Under the pieces are notes generated by a model. It did no database searches. It saw only the letters and a program-made list of their open reading frames with translations, and was not told the DNA's origin. Below are positions 8,039 through 17,397 of a stretch of DNA of 64,000 bases, piece after piece; within the stretch, counting starts at the first letter, position 1, and each line of letters opens with the position of its first letter. A program made the translations under genes and the position numbers. Source of the stretch: Bacteroidota bacterium (GTDB lineage: Bacteria; Bacteroidota; Bacteroidia; Cytophagales; Cytophagaceae); assembly GCA_023428135.1 (NCBI GenBank), contig JAEYZG010000034.1:62001-126000 (forward strand), in the 5' to 3' direction.

Positions 8039-8083
8039 AACAGATCAGAATTCCTGTTTTTAAATCAGGAATTCTGATCTGTT
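8039..8083. terminator. long hairpin after the MBL hydrolase
   Basis: A perfect 18-bp stem (arms 8039-8056 and 8066-8083) with a 9-nt loop begins 11 nt past the stop codon. A classical T-run is missing after the stem, so it may be a terminator or an mRNA 3' stabilising hairpin. Confidence 0.6.
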
Positions 8084-8278
8084 CTGCTACCTCTTACATT
8101 TTCTAAATGATTTTTTTTTTCAGGATATGCTTATCTTTATCCTAAAAACTATAAAATACTGATAAATAACAATTTCGCCTCAGCATGGTTTAAATAAGCC
8201 AAAGAAAAATTTGGCAAATTCCTTTATTTTCCGAAGATTACGAGGTAATTTAAACTTAAAAACCCATCAATTCCGGAA

Positions 8279-9406
8279 GTGAATACTAAAGCATATAAGT
8301 TTTTATTGCTATTTGTATTTTGTCTGGTATCAGCCTTAAAAGGTCAGGATAGCCAGCAAGCACTATTGCTTGCCCCTGCAAAATCGGGCGGTGTATGGGG
8401 CTTTATTAACCCATCAGGAAGTTGGGTAATAGCTCCTCAATATGGTGAAGCCAATAATTTCCATGATAATGTTGCCGAGGTTGTTCAATACACCAAGGAC
8501 GATATCAAGAATGGTTTTATTGATAAAAATAACAACTGGGTAATTCAACTACCCGAGTTTAACTTTTCACACTTTTCGGAAGGACGACTGGCATTTCTTG
8601 AAAACGGACTATATGGATTTATGGATTCAGTAGGAAAAAAAGTGATCCCTGCTCAGTTTCGCTTTTGCAGCAACTTTGAAAATGGAAAAGCTATGGTTGT
8701 CTTCAAAAGCGGAAAAGCCGGTTATATCAACAGAGAAAAAAAACTTCTGATCTCCCCTCGCTGGGACACGGCTTTCAACTTTCAGGGAAACTTCGCTATT
8801 ACAGGAAAAAAAACTATGGATGGGAAAATCCTTTATGGAGTCATCGATAATACTGGAAATACGCTTGTGCCCTATCAATACAGCTGGATTACAAACTTCA
8901 GTGAAGAAAAAGCTTTTGCCAATCAGGGAGGAATACATGAAAACGGCAGAATCAATGGAGGAAGCTGGATGATCATCAATATGAAAGAACAGGCCATATT
9001 ACCTCTTAAAGACACTACTCTCATTGTCGAAATTGATAATTATAATGAAGCTTATTCCAACCTGCTGAAATTCAGAAATGATGTTGCCTGGTTTCCGGGA
9101 AGGGTAAATGGTGAAATATTATACGGTTTAATTAACTCCTCCGGCAAATGGGTAGTGCGGCCAACCTATAAAGTAGTGAACAAGATAAATGAAGGCCTTA
9201 CAGCTATATTTAATAATGGCAGAATGGGATTTATTGACCTTAAAGGAAAAGAAATTATACCTTGTAAATTTGAATCTGCAGGAGCCTTCCATAACAATCT
9301 GGCATGGTTTAAGGAAGGTAAAAAATATGGATTCATTAATAAAAACGGAGAAGTCGTAATCCCTGCCAAATTTGAGGATGTCCGCGATTTTATGTTGGTA
9401 AAATAG
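8279..9406 (+). CDS. exported WG-repeat protein
   Basis: A 375-residue protein beginning at a GTG codon directly ahead of a signal peptide (hydrophobic 8-20, cleavage near KGQ). The rest is a chain of about seven WG beta-repeats, each of the type GVWGFINPSGSWVIAPQY or KYGFINKNGEVVIPAKF. WG repeats form beta-rich structures common in Bacteroidetes envelope proteins; no catalytic activity is known. A second, longer WG protein lies at 52924-54855. Likely periplasmic or surface exposed. The start is not certain: no ATG lies near the signal peptide. Confidence 0.85.
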   Translation: MNTKAYKFLLLFVFCLVSALKGQDSQQALLLAPAKSGGVWGFINPSGSWVIAPQYGEANNFHDNVAEVVQYTKDDIKNGFIDKNNNWVIQLPEFNFSHFSEGRLAFLENGLYGFMDSVGKKVIPAQFRFCSNFENGKAMVVFKSGKAGYINREKKLLISPRWDTAFNFQGNFAITGKKTMDGKILYGVIDNTGNTLVPYQYSWITNFSEEKAFANQGGIHENGRINGGSWMIINMKEQAILPLKDTTLIVEIDNYNEAYSNLLKFRNDVAWFPGRVNGEILYGLINSSGKWVVRPTYKVVNKINEGLTAIFNNGRMGFIDLKGKEIIPCKFESAGAFHNNLAWFKEGKKYGFINKNGEVVIPAKFEDVRDFMLVK

Positions 9407-9408
9407 CT

Positions 9409-9768
9409 TTACTTCCCCTCTTCTTTAATTTGTTTTATTCTTTTTCTAATTAAAGATTTTACCTCATTCAATCTCAATATTTTTTCATCAAGCAAAGCTA
9501 TGCGGCTTTCAAACAATTTGATCCTTTCATCATTGGCGAGCGTTTTATTGGCCCAGGCATCTATTAATTCTTTTATTTCCTGTAATGAAAAACCCAGGTA
9601 TTTCGCACGTTTTATGATTTCCAGTCTCTCTATTATTTCATTAGTATACTCTTTGTAGTTATTATCTCTTCTTTGTCTTTTATTGTTTTTTATCAACCCT
9701 ATCTTTTCATAATATCTGATCGTGTCTCTGGAAAGGCCTGTTATTACTGAAATTTCCCCTATAAGCAT
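9409..9768 (-). CDS. MerR-family transcriptional regulator
   Basis: A 119-residue one-component regulator. The N-terminal winged helix is typical: IGEISVITGLSRDTIRYYEK followed by IGLI, then the second-wing helix GFSLQEIKELID and a C-terminal coiled coil for dimerisation. The start at 9768 puts the helix-turn-helix at residue 1, as usual in the family; an upstream in-frame ATG (9846) would add an unlikely 26-residue tail. No effector-binding domain or conserved metal-binding Cys is visible. It is divergent from the methyltransferase at 9901, so it may regulate that gene; this is inferred from position only. Confidence 0.88.
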   Translation of the reverse strand: MLIGEISVITGLSRDTIRYYEKIGLIKNNKRQRRDNNYKEYTNEIIERLEIIKRAKYLGFSLQEIKELIDAWANKTLANDERIKLFESRIALLDEKILRLNEVKSLIRKRIKQIKEEGK

Positions 9769-9900
9769 AATTCTATCAACTTTTTCCCAAACATAAAAAA
9801 TTTTTCTTGACCATGGAGTAGACTCCAATGTTATCTTTGTTTTCACATCCGGATGTTATGCGCAACTTATAATATCAGTTAACCTATAGAATTGATTATC

Positions 9901-10671
9901 ATGAATGAAAATAAGATTAAATGGAATAGCTCTTTATATGATAATAAACATCAGTTTATATCCGATTTTGGGGAAGACCTTGTAACACTTCTGGCTCCAA
10001 AAAAGGGGGAACAAATTCTTGACCTTGGTTGCGGAACAGGGCAGCTGGCAGCAGCTATAGCAGCTTCAGGAGCTGTTGTAGAAGGGAGCGATCATTCTGA
10101 AGATATGATCGATACTGCAAAAAAAAACTACCCTCACATCCCTTTTCTTGTTGAAGATGCAGAAGTAATGAATTATCATTTGAAGTACGATGCTGTATTT
10201 TCAAATGCCGTATTTCACTGGATTGCGAATCCACAAAAGGCTGTAAACAATGTATACAATGCGCTGAAACCAGGAGGACGCTTTGTTGCTGAATTTGGAG
10301 GGAAAGGAAATGTGGGGCAGATGTTAAATGCACTGGATAATGCGCTTATTACCAGAGGGCATACAGAAAACTCAAATATTAGATTCTGGTATTTTCCCTC
10401 CATAGGTGAATTTACAACTCTTCTCGAAAAGTCAGGCTTCAGAGTTATTTATGTTGTTCATTTTGACAGACCGACTGAGTTAACAGACAAAGACAACGGT
10501 ATAAAAGACTGGTTCAGAATGTTTGGAGAGAAGTTCTTTAAGAGCCTTTCAGAGCAAGAGATTGAAGATGTTCTTGACTTAACTCAGAACTCCTTAAAAA
10601 GTAAGCTTTTCCGGGACGGGAAATGGTTTGCTGACTATGTGAGAATAAGAGTTATTGCGATTAAATCATAA
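9901..10671 (+). CDS. class I SAM-dependent methyltransferase
   Basis: A 256-residue cytoplasmic enzyme. Motif I ILDLGCGTGQL (39-49) binds the methionine part of S-adenosylmethionine; an acidic residue follows in VVEGSDHS; the segment DAVFSNAVFHWI and KPGGRFVAEFGG are motifs IV and VI. The overall form resembles trans-aconitate/ubiquinone-type methyltransferases of the Methyltransf_11 kind. The substrate is not known. The ATG at 9901 is preferred over a TTG three codons upstream. Divergently transcribed from a MerR regulator across ~130 bp. It ends in a strong hairpin. Confidence 0.9.
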   Translation: MNENKIKWNSSLYDNKHQFISDFGEDLVTLLAPKKGEQILDLGCGTGQLAAAIAASGAVVEGSDHSEDMIDTAKKNYPHIPFLVEDAEVMNYHLKYDAVFSNAVFHWIANPQKAVNNVYNALKPGGRFVAEFGGKGNVGQMLNALDNALITRGHTENSNIRFWYFPSIGEFTTLLEKSGFRVIYVVHFDRPTELTDKDNGIKDWFRMFGEKFFKSLSEQEIEDVLDLTQNSLKSKLFRDGKWFADYVRIRVIAIKS

Positions 10672-10674
10672 ATC

Positions 10675-10712
10675 AAATCCCGGGATATTTCAATTATAAA
10701 GTCCCGGGATTT
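10675..10712. terminator. bidirectional terminator
   Basis: A perfect 11-bp stem (AAATCCCGGGA, 10675-10685, and its complement, 10702-10712) lies between convergent genes and is flanked by A- and T-rich ends, so it can serve both strands. Confidence 0.75.
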
Positions 10713-10727
10713 AATTTGAAATTTTAT

Positions 10728-11021
10728 TCAATCCTTAAAGCTTAAGCCTTCGCTTTTCAAGGCCTCGCGAAGTTTAGGAATAGCAGAAGGGCCGATTCCA
10801 TGTAATTTCAAAATTTCCTTTTCACTATACTGACATAACAGTTGAAGTGTATTAATTCCTTTTCCTTCCAGAGCACGCCTGGCCGGAGCAGAAATTAAAG
10901 AAAGAAAACCAGTGTCAGGTTTGCGCATTTCTTCACACACAGGACAAACAGGACAATCACTGGTCTTAAAATATTTATGACCCTCCTTGCAGGTTCTCAG
11001 GCTATTTTCAGAAGCAGACAT
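10728..11021 (-). CDS. zinc-ribbon plus helix-hairpin-helix (RNAP alpha-CTD-like) protein
   Basis: A 97-residue protein. The N-terminal half has Cys at 11, 23, 26 and 29 (CKEGH and CPVCPVC), a likely zinc site. The C-terminal half (about 45-95) resembles the C-terminal domain of RNA polymerase alpha: APARRALEGKGINTLQLLCQYSE, then the helix-hairpin-helix KLHGIGPSAIPKLREAL. Proteins of this kind occur widely in Bacteroidetes and are often labelled RNA polymerase alpha-subunit domain proteins. Nucleic-acid binding is likely, the role unknown. It follows the DUF6495-like gene by 15 bp, probably in one transcript. Confidence 0.8.
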   Translation of the reverse strand: MSASENSLRTCKEGHKYFKTSDCPVCPVCEEMRKPDTGFLSLISAPARRALEGKGINTLQLLCQYSEKEILKLHGIGPSAIPKLREALKSEGLSFKD

Positions 11022-11036
11022 ACTTTTATTATGGCT

Positions 11037-11510
11037 TTATTCCAGAGCAAGACAAAGGGTTTTGAACAGATTACCTTCCGTAATAAAACAACCTCTTTCC
11101 GTCATTTCAAATATTTCTATTTCTCTTTTTTTCTGATATAACTTCTCTGACGTATACACTTTAAGTCCATCCGGAGGATTCACCATGGCTTTCTTAATGT
11201 ACTCCTGAGAAGTAAAATCAGCATCAGAATCCCCTTCAGCTTTCATTCCAACCAACACCAATTTATCTTCCAGACATTGAAATGTGATTAATTCATTTCT
11301 TTCTCTAAACTCGAGATACTGCACATTTCTCATGATCGTTTCGAAAACCATATCGCTGAAAAGTTCTATAACTCTTTCGGCTTTATCTGGTTCTACATTT
11401 TTCATTCGTTCCCAATCTTCAGCAGCAATACCATTTACGACCAGGTAGTTAACAAACTCTTTTTCCATTTCCTGCAGCTCTTCAAGGCTCAGGAGTCTGT
11501 ATTCGGACAT
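11037..11510 (-). CDS. DUF6495-like protein
   Basis: A 157-residue acidic soluble protein starting MSEYRLLSLEELQEMEKEF. The pattern of an initial YRxLSxEEL, a VNGIAAEDWERMK segment, an ELFSDMVFETI helix and an EYLEF motif resembles small Bacteroidetes proteins grouped as DUF6495. Function unknown; no catalytic motif seen. It is the first gene of a likely two-gene unit with the helix-hairpin-helix protein. The family name is from memory and moderately certain. Confidence 0.65.
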   Translation of the reverse strand: MSEYRLLSLEELQEMEKEFVNYLVVNGIAAEDWERMKNVEPDKAERVIELFSDMVFETIMRNVQYLEFRERNELITFQCLEDKLVLVGMKAEGDSDADFTSQEYIKKAMVNPPDGLKVYTSEKLYQKKREIEIFEMTERGCFITEGNLFKTLCLALE

Positions 11511-11659
11511 TAATTTCTATTTATTTTATTGAAGCTATTGAAAAATATATTCGTTTCATGATAGCTAAAAACTCAGACGAATTTATCCAAATTTTTATTA
11601 ATCTTTACCCAATGTTTCCTCTCTTTTAATCCATTATCAGAATAACTTATCTTTTATTT

Positions 11660-12244
11660 TTATTTAATAACCTTACTAAATAGTTCGCTCTCAGGATCTA
11701 CAGCAGAGCCATAAAAGCCGGATAAATTTCCATTTTCATCAATCACATATTTGCAAAAATTCCAAACCGGAGGTTGACTATTCCATCCATTTTTTGATGG
11801 ATCAGTCAGCCAGGAGAATACTTCATTTTTATCTGACTGAAGCACAGAACTTTTCTTAAAAAGAGGAAATGAAACTCCAAAATTGATTCTGCAAAAACTA
11901 TCTATTTCCTGATCAGAACCGGGCTCCTGACCACCAAAATCATTTGCAGGAAACCCAAGAATTACCAGGTTATTTTTCTTTTCCTCATAAACCCTCTCAA
12001 GTGCGTCATATTGAGAGGTATAACCACAATTTGAAGCTACATTTACTACTATTGTCTTCCTTCCTTCATATTGATTTAGTAAAACCTCCTGACCATTGTT
12101 GTTGATAGCCTTTAGAGAATAAAATGATATTGGCGCACGCACATCACCCTCATTATTAAGCACTTTTGCCTTAGTTTTATCCTTTTTAGTTAATTTCATA
12201 ATTAAAGGATAGAGTAATTTTGTTATTTTTTGTCTGAAAGTCAT
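11660..12244 (-). CDS. glutathione-peroxidase-family thiol peroxidase
   Basis: A 194-residue protein reducing hydroperoxides at a Cys. The family signatures are complete: VVNVASNCGYTSQY with peroxidatic Cys73, LGFPANDFGGQEPGS, FCRINFGVSFPLF and WNSQPPVWNF. The active site holds Cys, not selenocysteine, and the enzyme probably uses thioredoxin in place of glutathione, as most bacterial forms do (this genome shows a bacillithiol gene). The first ~35 residues are an extra basic segment before the catalytic domain, with a hydrophobic patch LLYPLIMKL; it may be a weak membrane anchor. Stand-alone gene. Confidence 0.92.
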   Translation of the reverse strand: MTFRQKITKLLYPLIMKLTKKDKTKAKVLNNEGDVRAPISFYSLKAINNNGQEVLLNQYEGRKTIVVNVASNCGYTSQYDALERVYEEKKNNLVILGFPANDFGGQEPGSDQEIDSFCRINFGVSFPLFKKSSVLQSDKNEVFSWLTDPSKNGWNSQPPVWNFCKYVIDENGNLSGFYGSAVDPESELFSKVIK

Positions 12245-12586
12245 ACAGTTAAATACTTTTTAAGATGATATATTAAAAATGCTTATTGGATTTAGCCTTA
12301 CCAATTTTTATCCAATTTTATACTAATAATTTATTATTTGTAGATTTTTTTTTGAAAAAGTTAAGAAATAAATAATGCGATGTTTGTGCCTAACTTCTAT
12401 TTCCAGATCACAAACAAAACGTAAAATTCTTTCGAATTTTCAACTTTTTAATAAAATAAACAATTGGTAAAGTTGCGCCTCAAACAATAATATAATATTT
12501 TGATTATCAATTATTTACATCTAAAAAACATTTTTTTTATGAAATTAATTACCCAAATTAGTATTGTAATCAGAACAAAGACCTCT
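12245..12586. other. AT-rich intergenic region, no gene seen
   Basis: Divergent spacer between the peroxidase and the AcpH-like gene. It should hold both promoters, but I find no clean TAnnTTTG with a paired TTG. A small hairpin around AAAATTC/GAATTTT lies near 12423-12440. Two in-frame earlier starts of the next gene (12500 TTG, 12539 ATG) fall in this stretch. Confidence 0.4.
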
Positions 12587-13195
12587 ATGAATTTTATACT
12601 TAATGCATTTAAAGCGGAAGAATCCAGAGACAGGATATTAGGTGTTCTACTAACTGAATTGTCTAAGATTTCTAATTATAAGAAATTTAACAATGATGTT
12701 ATCGAAGGTATAATTCTGAATAAGAAAATTAAAACTTTTTCCACTGACCATCCTCGCATGCATACCAGCATGAATAGATTAAGGATGAAGAACAAAAAAA
12801 ATAATTTTCCTATTATAGAAGTATTCTTTGATCATTTCTTAGTCAAAAACTGGGAAAGCTATTCTAATGAGCCATATGATATTTTTGCAGCCAGAATTCA
12901 TAATGTATTGATTAAGAATCTGACTGTTCTTCCCAATAGTACCATTTCAAAATTTCCGGAGATTCTATCGAAATCGTGGTTAGATAATTATAAAACCATT
13001 GAAGGTGTTCATACCATTATCAGAAAACTCACGCATGCTTCCAGAGTTGGGGTTAATTCAGAAGAAAGCATATTTGACCTGATGGAAAATTACAGCACCT
13101 TTCAGAATGACTTTATATATTTCATGAAAGATATTGAAAAAGAAACGCCTGTTGACTTTGAAATCACTGGTTTACAGCAGAAAATATATGCTTAG
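12587..13195 (+). CDS. AcpH-like (ACP phosphodiesterase family) protein, active site degenerate
   Basis: A 202-residue protein related to acyl-carrier-protein phosphodiesterase (DUF479/AcpH). It begins MNFILNAF, like the family MNFLAH start, and keeps the SxDHPRMHTSMNRLR and VFFDHFLVKNW segments. Family metal ligands appear changed: the ILGxxxxD segment reads ILGVLLTE (Asp to Glu) and the LHRxID segment reads LNKKIK (His to Asn, Asp to Lys). So it may bind ACP without hydrolysis, or have a new role. The ATG at 12587 matches the family start; an upstream ATG at 12539 would add 16 residues. The stop lies 16 bp from the stop of the convergent RND gene. Confidence 0.7.
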   Translation: MNFILNAFKAEESRDRILGVLLTELSKISNYKKFNNDVIEGIILNKKIKTFSTDHPRMHTSMNRLRMKNKKNNFPIIEVFFDHFLVKNWESYSNEPYDIFAARIHNVLIKNLTVLPNSTISKFPEILSKSWLDNYKTIEGVHTIIRKLTHASRVGVNSEESIFDLMENYSTFQNDFIYFMKDIEKETPVDFEITGLQQKIYA

Positions 13196-13211
13196 GTACA
13201 ATGAAACAATT

Positions 13212-16200
13212 TTAAGCATCTGCTTTTTTATTGAATCGTTTTCTGATTTTAAAAATAACATTATCAATAGTTTCATAGACAATTGGCACAAATATCAATG
13301 TTAAGAACATTGAACTGGTTAATCCTCCGATAAGGACCCACGCCAGACCATTTTTGGCCTCCGATGCTGCTCCGGATGCAAGCGCTATCGGCATCATTCC
13401 GAGAATCATCGTTAAAGTTGTCATGAAAATCGGTCTTATCCTTTCTCTGCCGGCTTCAATCAGTGCATCGAACGTGTTCGCCCCCTTTTCCTTCATATTA
13501 TTGGTAAAATCAACCAGAAGAATGGCGTTTTTAGCTACCAGTCCAATCATCATAATCATACCAAGAATTGAAAAGATATTTAGAGTTTCCTTCGTAAGAG
13601 CCAATGCCACCAATGCACCTATAATGGCAAGAGGAATTGAAAACAACACAACAAAAGGATATACATAAGAATTATAAAGAGCAACCATGATCAGGTAAAC
13701 GAATACAATACCGATCATAAAGGCTATTAAAAGGCTTGTAAAAGCCTCAGCCTGCTGCTCAAGCTGCCCCTCGTATGATAAGCTTATTCCGGCAGGTTTT
13801 TTCAGTCCTTTCACTTTTTCCTGAATTTCATCACCTACTGTACCTACAGGCCGGCCAACTACATTTGACTTTACTGTTACAGATGGAATACGATTGTTTC
13901 TTTCCAGTTTGGACGGCCCCCTGCTTTGCTGAATAACTGCAAACTGATTCAATGTTATAAGTTCTCCTTTTGAATTACTTATAGTAAGGCGCTTTACATC
14001 ATCAACATTTCTCCTGTCAAACTGGTCCAGCACTATCTTGATGTCATATTCTTCATCTGCTTCCCGATATTTTATGTCCGTATTTCCAGTAAATGCTGTC
14101 ATTAGCGTTCCTCCCACATCCGCAACGGTTAAACCTAATTTGGCCAGTTTATCTCTATCAAGTTCCACCTCCAGCTCCGGATTACCTTCGTTCACAGACA
14201 AGTCAGGATCACTTATCCCTGGGATTTTCTTTATTGTTGCTAATATTTCGTTTGCATATGACATTACATTTTTAAGATCAACACCTCTCACTACAATCTG
14301 AATAGGAAGATCATCTGCAGCACCAGTAAGACCGGTCGGAGTTGATGTAACTTTAATACCAGGAATCTGAGAGATTTCATTTTTTATTTCATTCGCAAAT
14401 TCATCCACTGTAATGGTTCTTTCTTTCTTATCAGTCATAATGACTGTCAACTGAGAAATATTATTGGCAGGCTGATTAGAGCCCAGGGTAGAAGACTGCC
14501 CCACAGTAGAAAACACCTTTACGACAACCGGCTTATTCAGAATAATTCTTTCAACCTGACTCGTAACCTGATTGGTATTATATAATGTACTGGTTTGATC
14601 TAGCTCAAGAGTAACCACAAATTCCCCTCTGTCACCTTCTGCAATAAAAGTGCTCCCGATCAACCCCAGAGGTATCAGAGAAAATGAAGCTATAAGCATC
14701 AATAAGATAATGGAAGTCACAATGAGTCTGTGATTCAAAGACCATTTAAGCAGGCGTGTATAATTCTCTTTCAGTTCTTCAAATTCCCTTTCAAACCAGT
14801 TACTAAACCTTCCAAATAAAGTCTCATTGGAGAATTTAAGTATTTTGGAGAATCTGGATGCTAACATAGGTGTCACTGTAAAACTTACAAATAAGCTCAT
14901 CAGTGTAGACACCATCACTACAATTGAAAACTCCAGCAGAATATTCCCTATCAATCCACCGACCAGTGAAAGGGGGCCGAATACAACCACATCCACAAGT
15001 GTGATAGACAACGCTGTAAAACCAATTTCATTTCTACCTTCGAGCGCAGCGGTTCTTTGATCACTTCCCATTTCAAGGTGCCGATAGATATTTTCAAGCA
15101 CCACAATTGAATCATCGACAAGAATACCTATTACTAAAGAAAGCGCCATTAATGTCATCAGATTAAGAGAAAAATTAAAAATATACATAGCAATAAAAGT
15201 AGAAACGATTGACAGTGGTATTGCCACCATCACTATTGCAGCATTTCTTATACTGTGCAGAAATACCAGCATCACAAGAGCTACGAGAATTACCGCAAGC
15301 ATCAGATCTACCAGAACGGAATGTGCAGCTGCAAGAGTAAATGTAGAGGTATCAGAAGAAATGATGAAATTAAGTCCGATATCTTTATACTCTTCCTGAA
15401 GCTCCTGGAGCATTCTTTTTACTTCTTCCGAAACTTGTACAGAGTTCGCATCCGTTTGCTTTTGAATCAAAACGCCAATAGAACTTTTGAAATTTATACG
15501 ACTTAAGGTTTCAACCTCTTCCGTTGCATCTGTTACCTCAGCGACTTCAGATAATCTCACAAGTCCTCCATTGTTTCCTGTTAATACAACCAAATTGGCT
15601 AACTGATCCAAGGACTTAACCTCTCCTTCTACTCTTAAACTAAACTGGTCCTTCTGTGCTTTTACTTCACCTGCCGGTATCTCCTGATTACCGGCTTTAA
15701 TAACGTTTACTATCTGAGAAAGAGAAATACCATAAGCTTCCAGCCTTTGCCTTTTCACATTAACCATTATCTTCCTCTTTTTCCCCCCTACAAGGGTGAT
15801 TTGTCCCATGCCGGAAATCTTTGATAACTCTGGACGAATACGATCATCCATGAGTTGATAAAATTCCATTGGTGATAATTTTGAAGATGCACTGAACTGC
15901 AATATAGGAAGGTCATCAAAGGAAAATTTATTTAAAGAAGGTGTTTCTGCATCGTCAGGAAGTGTAGACAATACAGAGTTTATCTTTCTCTGTGCATCCT
16001 GAAGTGCGATATCTACATTGGCATCATTTGTAAGCTGAATGGTAATAAAGGATACTCCTTCCTGAGATATAGAAGCTATCTTATCCAATTTTTCAAGAGT
16101 AGCCACAGCATCCTCCAAAGGTTTGGTTACAGAGGTCTCCATTACTCCTGGAGAAGCTCCGGGATAAATTGTAATAACAGAAATAACTGGCATCTCAAAC

Positions 16201-16316
16201 TTTGGAAACAAGTTATAATTCAGTCTTTGATAGCAAATAATACCTACAATGGAAAGCACTGTAAATATTACAACAATCAAAGTTGGCCTCTTTATAGCTA
16301 TTTCTGTAATCGACAT
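13212..16316 (-). CDS. RND efflux transporter, HAE1/AcrB family
   Basis: A 1034-residue inner-membrane pump of the resistance-nodulation-division superfamily that exports hydrophobic compounds using the proton gradient. It shows the expected duplication: N-terminal TM helix (8-30, IKRPTLIVVIFTVLSIVG), large periplasmic loop with porter domains, the TM4 motif IGILVDDSIVVLENIYRH with the proton-relay Asp pair, a second TM helix near 530-550, a second periplasmic loop, and the final helices ending at IVYETIDNV. Length is normal. It is the last gene of a TolC-adaptor-pump operon (adaptor 1 bp upstream). Substrate unknown; a regulator is not adjacent. Confidence 0.95.
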   Translation of the reverse strand: MSITEIAIKRPTLIVVIFTVLSIVGIICYQRLNYNLFPKFEMPVISVITIYPGASPGVMETSVTKPLEDAVATLEKLDKIASISQEGVSFITIQLTNDANVDIALQDAQRKINSVLSTLPDDAETPSLNKFSFDDLPILQFSASSKLSPMEFYQLMDDRIRPELSKISGMGQITLVGGKKRKIMVNVKRQRLEAYGISLSQIVNVIKAGNQEIPAGEVKAQKDQFSLRVEGEVKSLDQLANLVVLTGNNGGLVRLSEVAEVTDATEEVETLSRINFKSSIGVLIQKQTDANSVQVSEEVKRMLQELQEEYKDIGLNFIISSDTSTFTLAAAHSVLVDLMLAVILVALVMLVFLHSIRNAAIVMVAIPLSIVSTFIAMYIFNFSLNLMTLMALSLVIGILVDDSIVVLENIYRHLEMGSDQRTAALEGRNEIGFTALSITLVDVVVFGPLSLVGGLIGNILLEFSIVVMVSTLMSLFVSFTVTPMLASRFSKILKFSNETLFGRFSNWFEREFEELKENYTRLLKWSLNHRLIVTSIILLMLIASFSLIPLGLIGSTFIAEGDRGEFVVTLELDQTSTLYNTNQVTSQVERIILNKPVVVKVFSTVGQSSTLGSNQPANNISQLTVIMTDKKERTITVDEFANEIKNEISQIPGIKVTSTPTGLTGAADDLPIQIVVRGVDLKNVMSYANEILATIKKIPGISDPDLSVNEGNPELEVELDRDKLAKLGLTVADVGGTLMTAFTGNTDIKYREADEEYDIKIVLDQFDRRNVDDVKRLTISNSKGELITLNQFAVIQQSRGPSKLERNNRIPSVTVKSNVVGRPVGTVGDEIQEKVKGLKKPAGISLSYEGQLEQQAEAFTSLLIAFMIGIVFVYLIMVALYNSYVYPFVVLFSIPLAIIGALVALALTKETLNIFSILGMIMMIGLVAKNAILLVDFTNNMKEKGANTFDALIEAGRERIRPIFMTTLTMILGMMPIALASGAASEAKNGLAWVLIGGLTSSMFLTLIFVPIVYETIDNVIFKIRKRFNKKADA

Positions 16317-16317
16317 A

Positions 16318-17382
16318 TTATTGTCCTGTTATCTGAACAGGTGTTTTGTCTTTTAAATTTATCAATCCGGTTTTCACTATCTGATCACCTTCTTTTAAAC
16401 CTTTGTTAACTTCCACTTTTTCAGGAAATGATTGTCCTATTTCAATTGATCGTAGCCATGCAGTATCTCTTTCAATAATAAAAACCTGAGGGTCATCAAT
16501 ACTTCCAACAAGAGATTCTCTCGGTATCACTAAAGGGTTTCCTTGTGTGAGAATACCAAATGCTATATTTACAAATGTCCCTGCTTTTAGAGGGTTATCC
16601 TTAGGATTCTGAAACCTGATCTCTACATTATAATTATGAGCATCATCTCCTGTAGGACTTATAAACGTTATGATTCCCTGAAAAACAGTATCGGGGTATA
16701 TATTGGTTGTAATTTTAACTTTATCATTAAGTTTAAGCTTATAGGCATCTTTTTCTGCAACAGAAAGGTCAATCTTTAATGAAGACACATCAACAATTCT
16801 TGCAATCTGATTACCAGCCAGCACTACAGATCCTGGTTCTACAAACCTCTCAGTGATCATTCCCTTAAAAGGAGCTTTGATAGAGGTATTAGATAATTTC
16901 TTTTTATCCTGCTGAAGGTTGAAATGTGCTGTCTTTACTGCAATTTTTGCTTCTTCTAGTTGCTGCTTTGTCACAGCGTTTCCTTTATACAGCTTAGTGT
17001 ATCTTTCTACATCTGTTTTTGCCTTTTCCAAAGCAAGTTCTGATTTGTTAACTGCTGCTGTTTGCTCCTTACTTTCCACCTTAGCTAAAAGATCTCCTTT
17101 CTCTTTTACATCACCTTTTTCAATAGGAAGATCTATGATTTTACCCTGAATCTCTGAAATTACAACAGTAGTTTTATTTGGTATAATAGTACCCAACAAT
17201 TGCAGCTCATCAGAAATATTCTGTCTGATTACTTTATAGACATTTACACTTACTTTGGGCGAAGTTGTTGTTGTCTGTTTTGATTTGTCAATTTCTTTCT
17301 TATTGCTGCAAAGCCTCAGCACCACCACCACAAAGATTATTGCTAATACAATAATTAATACATAGCTTCTCTTCTTTGTCAT
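16318..17382 (-). CDS. RND periplasmic adaptor (membrane fusion protein)
   Basis: A 354-residue adaptor that links the inner-membrane pump to the outer-membrane TolC channel. It has an N-terminal membrane segment (about 7-25), a biotinyl-lipoyl-like half motif (EIQGKIIDLPIEKGDVKEKGDLLAKV), a helical hairpin (about 110-160), the second lipoyl half (SIKAPFKGMITERFVEPGSVV), a beta-barrel and the membrane-proximal domain ending LKDKTPVQI. Typical of HlyD/AcrA-type adaptors. A Cys at 26 is in no clear lipobox, so anchoring is likely by the helix. Middle gene of the efflux operon. Confidence 0.93.
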   Translation of the reverse strand: MTKKRSYVLIIVLAIIFVVVVLRLCSNKKEIDKSKQTTTTSPKVSVNVYKVIRQNISDELQLLGTIIPNKTTVVISEIQGKIIDLPIEKGDVKEKGDLLAKVESKEQTAAVNKSELALEKAKTDVERYTKLYKGNAVTKQQLEEAKIAVKTAHFNLQQDKKKLSNTSIKAPFKGMITERFVEPGSVVLAGNQIARIVDVSSLKIDLSVAEKDAYKLKLNDKVKITTNIYPDTVFQGIITFISPTGDDAHNYNVEIRFQNPKDNPLKAGTFVNIAFGILTQGNPLVIPRESLVGSIDDPQVFIIERDTAWLRSIEIGQSFPEKVEVNKGLKEGDQIVKTGLINLKDKTPVQITGQ

Positions 17383-17397
17383 TGTTCTTGATATTAA

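Noticed and set aside
9769..9846. Longer start for the MerR regulator
   Set aside because: The extra 26 residues precede the conserved helix-turn-helix start of the family and overlap the divergent promoter region.
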